From: Spirochaetales bacterium
GTDB lineage: Bacteria > Spirochaetota > Spirochaetia > Sphaerochaetales > Sphaerochaetaceae
DNA length: 9,016 nucleotides
Assembly (NCBI GenBank): GCA_012800465.1
Contig: JAAZJI010000080.1
Coordinates: 1-9,016, forward strand
Direction of reading: 5' to 3'
Part shown: in pieces, positions 1-6,130 of the stretch
Layout of the letters: each line of letters begins with the position of its first letter
How positions within the stretch are numbered: the first letter of the stretch is position 1
The notes under the pieces: generated by a model
Databases searched by the model: none
What the model was told of the DNA's origin: nothing
Seen by the model: only the letters and a program-made list of their open reading frames with translations
Made by a program: the position numbers and the translations under genes

Positions 1-282
1 CATTGAAAAGGAAAGCGAACCGTCAACCCCTTTTGTGACCAGGTCACCGATCTTATCGCACTGGAACGTCCAGTACAGCTTTTGTGCAAGGATTTCCGCT
101 ATCGTGCGCTGCTCATCTCCTCGTCGATATTCTTCAAGGGTTCTTATTGCGGTATAGAGAGCTTTAAGGAGAAATGTCTTTCCGGTACCATTTCCTCCAA
201 GGACAAGATTGATCGGACCGAGACCCGACCAGCTCAGATCCTGAAGTGGTCCATAATTTTGCATGTATACCTGATCCAACAT
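1..282 (-). CDS. AAA/ABC-type ATPase, N-terminal part (runs off left edge)
   Basis: Ninety-four codons are open from an ATG at 282 to the window edge. The start is supported by AAGGAG at 289-294, six bases upstream. The N-terminus (MLDQVYMQNYGPLQDLSW...) has the beta-strand pattern of RecF/SMC/OLD-like ATPases, and a Walker A motif GGNGTGKT lies at residues 29-36. Walker B, signature and any nuclease or effector domain would be beyond the edge. No transporter features are visible and it does not resemble the MalK/UgpC importer ATPases, so it is unlikely to power the neighbouring ABC transporter. By hand count the segment is about 48% GC (134 of 282), lower than the operon to its right, and it has its own promoter, so it is probably a separate, perhaps accessory, unit. 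Many such AAA proteins serve in phage defence or DNA transactions, but nothing here proves that. Confidence 0.8.
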   Translation of the reverse strand, partial: MLDQVYMQNYGPLQDLSWSGLGPINLVLGGNGTGKTFLLKALYTAIRTLEEYRRGDEQRTIAEILAQKLYWTFQCDKIGDLVTKGVDGSLSFSM

Positions 283-320
283 GTATTGCTCCTTATTTCA
301 CGAATTCCCTCAGATTTCCA

Positions 321-349
321 ATTATACGTCGTTTCATTGCTTCCCTCAA
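321..349 (-). promoter_or_regulatory. Sigma70-like promoter for the AAA ATPase gene
   Basis: On the minus strand there is a TTGAGG (-35, 344-349), a 17-nt spacer and a perfect TATAAT (-10, 321-326). Transcription would begin near 314, giving a leader of about 30 nt before the ATG at 282. It lies in the 117-bp gap after the SGNH hydrolase gene. I see no convincing terminator in that gap, only a 4-bp stem (CTCC/GGAG) at 361-373, so some read-through from the operon is possible. Confidence 0.6.
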
Positions 350-399
350 TAAATATGTGTCTCCAATGAGGAGTGCGGATCATGAGTCCTTGCATCGGA

Positions 400-1011
400 T
401 CACAGATGCCGGATGATCACTTCTTTCAACGCCTCGGCCAAGCTTCGGTGGCTTTCGGCGTCCATGTGGAGCTGGTCGATCTCACTGGGGGTGGCTACCG
501 TCGCGGCATCGAAGAAGATGAGTCCTTCCCGCTCGGCCAGCGCCTTGATCCGCTTGCTCAGCTTGCGGCTGATTTCCACCGATTCCCCGGTGAAGCCGGC
601 GAAGATCGTCTCTTCGATCCTCGCTCCGACATGGATCGGGGAGACCACCATGATCTCTTTGACCTCATAGGTTCCGGCGATTCTCACCAGCGCTTCGATT
701 CCGCGGACGATCGTCCGTTCATCGGTGCCGAAGAAACGCTTCGTGTCGTTCGTGCCGAGGGAGATGATCAGAAGATCGATCGGCTGGTGGCTCGCCAGCG
801 CGACGGGAAGAAAGGTTTTGCCGTTTCGTCCCGGTTCGAAGGGATCGTCGAAGACGGTGGTCCGCCCGCCAAGTCCTTCTTCGATGACGTGATACCCCTC
901 CCCCAGCAGGGAAGAGAGGATTCCCGGCCATCGCTTGTCGTATTCCCATCGTCCCCCTCCGGGGTTCGATCCATGGGTGTTGGAATCGCCGTAGCAAAGG
1001 ATCGTCTTCAT
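400..1011 (-). CDS. SGNH/GDSL-family hydrolase (esterase-like), cytoplasmic
   Basis: The product is 203 aa and belongs to the SGNH hydrolase superfamily. Block I is GDSNTHG at residues 8-14 with nucleophile Ser10. The block II glycine region is GLGGRTT (46-52), block III is GTND (86-89), and block V is DQLH (179-182), supplying Asp179 and His182 of the triad. The extended block I (GDSNTHGSNP) resembles the arylesterase/acyltransferase-type branch. There is no signal peptide, so it acts in the cytoplasm. I chose the ATG at 1011. A longer frame begins with TTG at 1095, but it would overlap the glycosidase by 77 bases and add 28 residues ahead of a typical family N-terminus. The gene starts 7 bases after the glycosidase stop with only a weak SD, suggesting translational coupling as the last operon gene. 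A role in deacylating imported sulfolipid fragments or O-acylated sugars is inferred only from context. Confidence 0.87.
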   Translation of the reverse strand: MKTILCYGDSNTHGSNPGGGRWEYDKRWPGILSSLLGEGYHVIEEGLGGRTTVFDDPFEPGRNGKTFLPVALASHQPIDLLIISLGTNDTKRFFGTDERTIVRGIEALVRIAGTYEVKEIMVVSPIHVGARIEETIFAGFTGESVEISRKLSKRIKALAEREGLIFFDAATVATPSEIDQLHMDAESHRSLAEALKEVIIRHL

Positions 1012-1018
1012 GTATCCA

Positions 1019-3022
1019 TCAGATCGTTTCAAAGATTCGAGTATAGGGGCTTCCTTTCCGATAGAAGACCGGAGGTCGCAAGAGCGGAGAATCAATCATG
1101 TGCGTGCCTCCCGCATAGGCTTCCTTGGTGAACAGGTGGATCCATTCCCCTTCGGGAAGGATGACCTCCCGTTTTCTCGCCCGCTTCTTGAGGATCGGGG
1201 CGACAAGCAGGTCCGGGCCGAGCAGGTATTGGTCCTTCATCGAGTAGAACCGCTCCTCCTCGTAGTGAAGCAGAAGCGGCCGCATGACGGGGATCCCCTT
1301 CTCGGCGTTTTCGGAAACGAGATCCGCCAGGTACGGCTTCAACGCCACATGGATCTCCGTCATCGCTTTGATGGCGGCGATCGTCTCCTCATCGCCGTCG
1401 AACTGCCAATTGTCCTTGGGCCGATTGCCTTCATGGGTCCGCATCAAGGGGGTGAACGCGGCGTGTTCCGCCCAGCGGATCAACAGCTCCTTGCTCCGCT
1501 TCATCCAAAGCAGCGTCGTATATCCGCCGATATCGCTGTGATGGAGCCCCATTCCGCTCATCGCGAGCGAAAGCGCCGCAGTCAGCACCGACGGAAGACC
1601 GTCATCCTCCGACCAGTCGACGTTCTGGTCCCCCGCCCACATCATCGGGCAGTAGGCGAGGCTTGCGGTCGAGCCGGCCCGCATGAAGAAGAGGATCTCA
1701 TCGCTCTTGTTCCGCTCGTCGATCGCTTCCTTGTTGATCCGGGCCCAGTATCCGGGCCAGGGGTTGTGCTCAAGCATCGCCGACCGCCCGCTTGAAAGAA
1801 TGACGTCGGTGGGCAGATACTCGCCGAAGTCCGCCATCCAGCCGCTCAATCCGAAATCGATCAATTCGCGGCCGATCACTTCCTTGTACCAGATCCGGGC
1901 CTCCTCATTGGTGAAATCGACGATGGCGGCGTCAAACTCGCCGAAGTCCACCAGATAGACCGAACCGTCCTCCCGCTTGCCCAGCAGATCGAGCTCCTTC
2001 GCCTCGTCGTAGAGGGGATGGTCGGCCAGAACATACGGATTGATGTATCCGAGAACCCGGATCCCCTCCTTGTTCAGGCGCCTGATCTCCTTATCGAGAT
2101 TCGGATAGAGCTTCTCATCCCACTGCCAATTCCAGCGGAGCCGCTTTCCGAAGCTCGTATACCGCTCGCCCTGCCAATCCTGCATCCAGACCGCCGTGAC
2201 GGGGACGCCGGCGTTTTGCATCCGTTCAAGCTTCCGGAGGGTCGTCTCGGTTCCACCCTGGATTCCGAGGATGATCCCGTCATAGACCCAATCCGGAAGG
2301 AGCCCCTGGCGCCCGAGCAACGCGGAGATGTCCTGCACGATTTCCAGAAAGGTCGATTTGCCGGATATCACGATTCTCCGGGGTACGTCCCAGAACGTCA
2401 GCTCGTGGAAGGCAGGGTCGGAAAAATCATAGTCGGCATACCCGTCGGTATCGGCGTGGAAGAAGTATCTTCTCGAGGAGACGAAGGTGGGCTGGGGATA
2501 GAAGGTGGTGTGGTAGTCTCCTCCGGCGCGATCGAATCGATCGGCAAGCTGGGTGATCTTCGTCCGTTTGTTCCTGCCGACGCCCTGTTCCCGGGTCCAG
2601 ATCGGAAAATTCCTGCCGCGAAGGTTGAAATAGGAGAACTGTTCGCCGCACCCCCACACGTGCTCATCCTCTTCCGCCTCGATCCGGAGGATGAGCCGGT
2701 TGTATCCGGCGGGCAAATCCGATGGCTGAATGATCAATCGGCCATCCTGCTCGCTGAGGGTGAGGGTGAATGAGATCGGTCCCTTCGAGAAGATCAGCAT
2801 GGAATGGTTGATGCCCCTGATGAGCTCTTCGCTCCGGACGCACTCGGTGAGCGCGACCTCTTCAAGAGTCTCGTCCTCGATGAAGAAGTTGCCTCGATAC
2901 ATCTCGACCGTTTCCCGGGCCTTCCGGAGAATGACAAGAGGACGTTCCGTACCGTGGACAAAGAGCCTCATGTAGTTGTAGGCGACTTCAACGGTGCCGT
3001 CCCGATGAGAAAAACTCAGCAT
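1019..3022 (-). CDS. yihQ: Sulfoquinovosidase, GH31 family (YihQ-like)
   Basis: The product is 667 aa (E. coli YihQ is about 678). It is a retaining alpha-glycosidase expected to release sulfoquinovose from sulfoquinovosyl glycosides such as sulfoquinovosyl glycerol. An N-terminal beta-sandwich (about 1-240) is followed by a (beta/alpha)8 barrel (about 245-560) and C-terminal beta domains. The nucleophile is Asp398 in WMADFGEYLPTD and the acid/base is Asp465 in MMWAGDQNVDW. The sulfonate-recognition residues of YihQ (Q262, Q288, R301, W304, Y508) all have counterparts: Gln255 in GIQGGTE, Gln281 in MQDW, Arg294 and Trp297 in GKRLRWNW, and Tyr501 in GGYTTL. Each is offset by exactly 7. These match from memory, not from a computed alignment. 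There is no signal peptide, so hydrolysis is cytosolic and needs prior uptake by the adjacent ABC transporter. The ATG lies 2 bases after the upstream permease stop, with AAGGGG inside that gene's last codons as SD. Confidence 0.93.
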   Translation of the reverse strand: MLSFSHRDGTVEVAYNYMRLFVHGTERPLVILRKARETVEMYRGNFFIEDETLEEVALTECVRSEELIRGINHSMLIFSKGPISFTLTLSEQDGRLIIQPSDLPAGYNRLILRIEAEEDEHVWGCGEQFSYFNLRGRNFPIWTREQGVGRNKRTKITQLADRFDRAGGDYHTTFYPQPTFVSSRRYFFHADTDGYADYDFSDPAFHELTFWDVPRRIVISGKSTFLEIVQDISALLGRQGLLPDWVYDGIILGIQGGTETTLRKLERMQNAGVPVTAVWMQDWQGERYTSFGKRLRWNWQWDEKLYPNLDKEIRRLNKEGIRVLGYINPYVLADHPLYDEAKELDLLGKREDGSVYLVDFGEFDAAIVDFTNEEARIWYKEVIGRELIDFGLSGWMADFGEYLPTDVILSSGRSAMLEHNPWPGYWARINKEAIDERNKSDEILFFMRAGSTASLAYCPMMWAGDQNVDWSEDDGLPSVLTAALSLAMSGMGLHHSDIGGYTTLLWMKRSKELLIRWAEHAAFTPLMRTHEGNRPKDNWQFDGDEETIAAIKAMTEIHVALKPYLADLVSENAEKGIPVMRPLLLHYEEERFYSMKDQYLLGPDLLVAPILKKRARKREVILPEGEWIHLFTKEAYAGGTHMIDSPLLRPPVFYRKGSPYTRIFETI

Positions 3023-3024
3023 TT

Positions 3025-3867
3025 CTACCCCTTCACGCCACCGGCGGTCAAGCCGCCGATGATCTTGTTATGCAACAGGACATATCCGACGACGCTCGGA
3101 ATGATGGTGATCACGACCGCGGCATACATGCCGGCGTAATCGGTGATGAACTGGCTGGTGAAAAACTTGATGCCCAGCTGGACGGTCCGCGACTCGATCG
3201 ACGAAGTCAGAAGCATCGCCATGACGAACTCGTTCCAGGAATAGATGAAGCAAAAGGTCGCCGCGGTGACGATTCCCGACCGGGACAGAGGAAGGATGAT
3301 CGTGCTGAACCGTTTGAAAAACCCGCATCCGTCGATGATGGCAGCCTCCTCCAGCTCTTTCGGAATCGATTTCATGAAGGCGGTGACCAGGAAGATCGAA
3401 ACTGGGATGTTGACCGAAGCGTAGACCAGAACCAGCGCGGTCAGGGTGTTGTACAGCCCGGATTTCGTGATGAGCGAAAAGTACGGCACCATGAAGGAGA
3501 TCACCGGAATGAGCACCCCGGCGGTGAAGATCGTATAAAGGACATCGCGTCCTTTAAAGAACTCACGGGCGAGAATGAACGACGCCATCGAGGTCGCGAG
3601 GGTGTTGATCAGCACGGCGAGGGCTGCGACGGTGACGGAGTTGAGCAGGAGCCGGGGAAGACTCGCCATGTGCAGCGCTTTGGAATAGTTGACCCACTGA
3701 AATTGTCGGGGCCATCCGAAGGGGGAGGTCTGAAGCTCCAGATTGGTTCTCAGCGAGCTGATCATCAGCCACACGATCGGAAGCAGCGCCAGTGAAAGCA
3801 GGAAGAGAAGAAGAATCCATTTGAGCAGATGCAGCGTTCCCGACAGAATCGTCTTTCGTTTCTCCAT
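3025..3867 (-). CDS. ABC sugar transporter permease, MalG/UgpE type
   Basis: The product is 280 aa, typical for the carbohydrate-uptake CUT1 inner-membrane permease of MalG/UgpE type, with about six hydrophobic segments starting with one at residues 14-37. The cytoplasmic EAA loop that contacts the ATPase is EEAAIIDGCG...IILP (173-193). WNEF at 211-214 and the C-terminal GGLTAGGVKG are typical family endings. It should pair with the upstream MalF-type permease and the solute-binding protein to import a glycoside. Its SD (AGGAGG) overlaps the stop codon of the preceding gene, the gap is 9 bases, and the next gene begins 2 bases after its stop, so the three are tightly coupled. Substrate is inferred from the sulfoquinovosidase next door, not from the permease itself. 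Confidence 0.92.
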   Translation of the reverse strand: MEKRKTILSGTLHLLKWILLLFLLSLALLPIVWLMISSLRTNLELQTSPFGWPRQFQWVNYSKALHMASLPRLLLNSVTVAALAVLINTLATSMASFILAREFFKGRDVLYTIFTAGVLIPVISFMVPYFSLITKSGLYNTLTALVLVYASVNIPVSIFLVTAFMKSIPKELEEAAIIDGCGFFKRFSTIILPLSRSGIVTAATFCFIYSWNEFVMAMLLTSSIESRTVQLGIKFFTSQFITDYAGMYAAVVITIIPSVVGYVLLHNKIIGGLTAGGVKG

Positions 3868-3876
3868 CCCTTCCTC

Positions 3877-4770
3877 CTACTGCGCCGTCTCGCTCATCGG
3901 ATCGGACGTCCCGAAGAGGATCCGGATGAGGCTGATCACGACGGTTCCCATCAGGATCAGGATGACCCCGACGGTGGACGCTTCGCTGTAGCGGAGAGCG
4001 TCCATCTTCAGATAGAGGTCGATCCCCATCGTCGTGGTGGCATAGGCCGGTCCCCCACCGGTCATCAGGAACGTCGACTCGAAGTGCCGCATGCCATAGG
4101 CCATCGCCAGCGTCATCGTCGTTACAAGGGTGCCGCGAAGCATCGGAAGGGTGATGTGCCACTCCTGGCGGAACGTCCCCGCCCCATCGATCTCGGCCGC
4201 CTCGTAATAGGAACGCGGAATGTTCATCGCCGCGGCAAGCAGGATGATCATGAAGTATCCGATGTAGATGACGGTCTGGAAAATCACGGCAAAGAGCGCG
4301 ACGTCGGGATTTCCGAGCCAGTTCAGTTTCTCAACCCCGAACAAAGCATGCAATATCGCGTTGAGCGGGCCTTTGACGTTGTAGATCGCCACCCAGACCA
4401 TCGCCAGCGCCACCGTGGAGATGACGTTCGGCAGGTAGTACGCCGTTCGCAACGCTTTCCAGAACCGGGGTTTCCGGACCAGGATCATCGCCACCAGACA
4501 TGCCAGGGGCACCTGGATGAATCCCTGCGACAGGGCCCAGACCACATTGTTCTTCAACGCTTTCCGGAATGTCGCGTCGGCCAGCAGTTTCCCATAGTTC
4601 GCCAGCCCGTTAAATTTCATCGCCCCGATCCCCCTCCATTGGGTAAGGCTCGTATAGAGGGTGAACAGGAAGGGGTAGATGAAAAAAAAGAAGAACAGCA
4701 GGGAGACGGGAAGCAAAAACAGGATTCGCGCCAACCAGATTCTCTTCTTGTTGCTTCCTACTATATGCAT
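3877..4770 (-). CDS. ABC sugar transporter permease, MalF/UgpA type
   Basis: The product is 297 aa, in the family's usual range, with an N-terminal membrane anchor (about 11-37) and roughly five further hydrophobic segments. The EAA loop is EAAEIDGAG...ITLP at residues 190-209. GGGPAYAT at 238-245 is the common CUT1 permease motif after the loop. I chose the ATG at 4770 because GGAG sits six bases upstream. A longer version begins with TTG at 4782, and that codon abuts the SD itself. It forms the heterodimeric channel with the MalG-type permease 9 bases downstream. A GC-rich stem-loop lies between this gene and the solute-binding protein gene. No ABC ATPase is encoded in the window, so the pair presumably uses a shared MsmK/UgpC-like ATPase from elsewhere. 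Confidence 0.92.
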   Translation of the reverse strand: MHIVGSNKKRIWLARILFLLPVSLLFFFFFIYPFLFTLYTSLTQWRGIGAMKFNGLANYGKLLADATFRKALKNNVVWALSQGFIQVPLACLVAMILVRKPRFWKALRTAYYLPNVISTVALAMVWVAIYNVKGPLNAILHALFGVEKLNWLGNPDVALFAVIFQTVIYIGYFMIILLAAAMNIPRSYYEAAEIDGAGTFRQEWHITLPMLRGTLVTTMTLAMAYGMRHFESTFLMTGGGPAYATTTMGIDLYLKMDALRYSEASTVGVILILMGTVVISLIRILFGTSDPMSETAQ

Positions 4771-4788
4771 GCGATGCTCCAAGGACGG

Positions 4789-4812
4789 GCCGCCCCCGCG
4801 AGAGGGGGCGGC
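4789..4812 (-). promoter_or_regulatory. Intercistronic GC stem-loop after the solute-binding protein gene
   Basis: A perfect 9-bp inverted repeat made only of G and C (GCCGCCCCC at 4789-4797, GGGGGCGGC at 4804-4812) flanks a 6-nt loop, GCGAGA. It begins 12 bases after the solute-binding protein stop and ends about 18 bases before the permease ATG. There is no U-run on its 3' side in the direction of transcription, so it is not a standard intrinsic terminator. In binding-protein operons such elements often protect the upstream mRNA from 3' exonucleases and raise binding-protein output over permeases. That role is inferred here. Confidence 0.7.
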
Positions 4813-4824
4813 ACCATATGATGT

Positions 4825-6087
4825 TTATCGTTCGATCTTGCGATCCACGAGCGCGCAGAACTCCTCGGCGCTGATCCGGCCGAGAGCCAGTGCGCCCAGC
4901 TGCTGGGCGAACTCGAGGGTCACTTCGGCCCCGAGCGCAGCCTCAAGGTCGCTTGCGGTGGCTTTAGCTCCCTCGGCCACGATGAAGAACTGTCTCTTCA
5001 GATCGACGGTCGGGCGGAAATCCGTTTTTATAGCGAACATCGCCCCGCTGGTCTCGGCGATCTTCGTGATCGAATCCTTCGATGTGAGGAATTTCAGGAA
5101 GTCGACGATCGCCTCCTCCCGCGCCTTGTCCTTCGTGGCCGCGGCGCAGATGTTCGCCTGCAGGCGGCTGATCATGAAGTCCTTCGTCGGTCCGGCATCC
5201 GGCAGCCCGGCGATCCTGATCGAGTCGTAGAAGGGAGTGGCCGCCAAATCCGCCCGGCCGGCATACCACGGACCGTTGGAGAAGACCGCAGTCCGCCCGG
5301 CCAGGAAGTGTCCGCCGCTGCCTCCGGCCCCGAGGCCGACCGCATCGCTGGTGGAATACTCGGTGATCATTCGCTTGATCAGCTTGGCCGCCTCGACGAA
5401 CGCCTTGTCGGTGAACGGCTTGTCCCAGACATTGGGCCCGCCGAGGGCGACCGCGAAGTGGCTGAACCAGATCATCGACGTCCAGGCGTTGGTATCCCCG
5501 GTCATCTGGCTGGTGGGGGCGATTCCCGCGGCTTTCAGCTTGTCGAAGGTGGCGAACATGTCGTCCAGGGTCTTCGGCACCTCGTTCACTCCGACCTTCT
5601 TGAGCAGGTCCATGTTGAACCAGAGGGGCAGGATCGCCGTCTCCATCGGAAGCGACCGGAGCACTCCGTCGATCTCGGACTGGGCCAGCGAGGGGGCGTC
5701 GAAGGTCGCTTTCCAGGCTCCGTCCATCACCTTGTTGAAATCCATCAGGAGGTTGGACTGGTAGAACGTCGCCGTGGTCGGGTTGAGCTTGATCGTGAAG
5801 ATGTCTGCAGGAACCTGACCGGCGGCCAGGCTGGTCCTAACCTTCTGCTCGTATGCGTTGTAATCCGGCTGCGGTTCGATGACCACCTTGATCCTGCCTT
5901 CATTCTTCGCATTGTACGCGGCGACCAGCTCCTCGACGGCCGGAGCCTTGCTGTCGTTTCCGACCCAGATCGACGCCCAGCGCAGCTCGACTTCCTTTGC
6001 AACGCCCGGATCCTTCTGTCCTTGTGCACCGAGGCCCACCATGATGAGCAATACCAGTGCCATCACTACGAATCGTTTTCCTTTCAT
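4825..6087 (-). CDS. Extracellular sugar-binding protein of ABC transporter (SBP family 1)
   Basis: The product is 420 aa, the usual length for family 1 (MalE/UgpB-type) solute-binding proteins. It has a positively charged start (MKGKR), a hydrophobic core to about residue 20, and a probable cleavage site around AQG-QKD. There is no lipobox cysteine, so it would be periplasmic rather than a lipoprotein. Family-like stretches include the opening strand VELRWASIW (33-41), ADIFTIKL near 94-101, and GRTAVFSNGPWYAG (264-277). I chose the ATG at 6087, which has AAAGGAG seven bases upstream. An earlier in-frame start near 6126 would add 13 charged residues ahead of the signal peptide and sit almost on the previous stop. 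It follows the isomerase by 43 bases and precedes two permeases. From the sulfoquinovosidase context it is expected to bind sulfoquinovose or sulfoquinovosyl glycerol, as SmoF does in Agrobacterium, but I could not check the ligand pocket. Confidence 0.9.
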   Translation of the reverse strand: MKGKRFVVMALVLLIMVGLGAQGQKDPGVAKEVELRWASIWVGNDSKAPAVEELVAAYNAKNEGRIKVVIEPQPDYNAYEQKVRTSLAAGQVPADIFTIKLNPTTATFYQSNLLMDFNKVMDGAWKATFDAPSLAQSEIDGVLRSLPMETAILPLWFNMDLLKKVGVNEVPKTLDDMFATFDKLKAAGIAPTSQMTGDTNAWTSMIWFSHFAVALGGPNVWDKPFTDKAFVEAAKLIKRMITEYSTSDAVGLGAGGSGGHFLAGRTAVFSNGPWYAGRADLAATPFYDSIRIAGLPDAGPTKDFMISRLQANICAAATKDKAREEAIVDFLKFLTSKDSITKIAETSGAMFAIKTDFRPTVDLKRQFFIVAEGAKATASDLEAALGAEVTLEFAQQLGALALGRISAEEFCALVDRKIER

Positions 6088-6130
6088 TACGTGTCTCCTT
6101 TTGTCTACCTTGGCTCCATGGGCCATGGCT

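Noticed and set aside
298..342. A 14-codon minus-strand frame (MKRRIIGNLREFVK) with GAGGG upstream and a stop overlapping the SD of the AAA ATPase, suggestive of a leader peptide
   Set aside because: Its ATG lies inside the spacer of the TTGAGG-17-TATAAT promoter, upstream of the expected transcription start. It would not be translated from that transcript.
4789..4812. The GC stem-loop as an intrinsic terminator ending the transcript after the binding-protein gene
   Set aside because: No run of U follows the stem in the direction of transcription, and the next genes are functionally linked and closely spaced.
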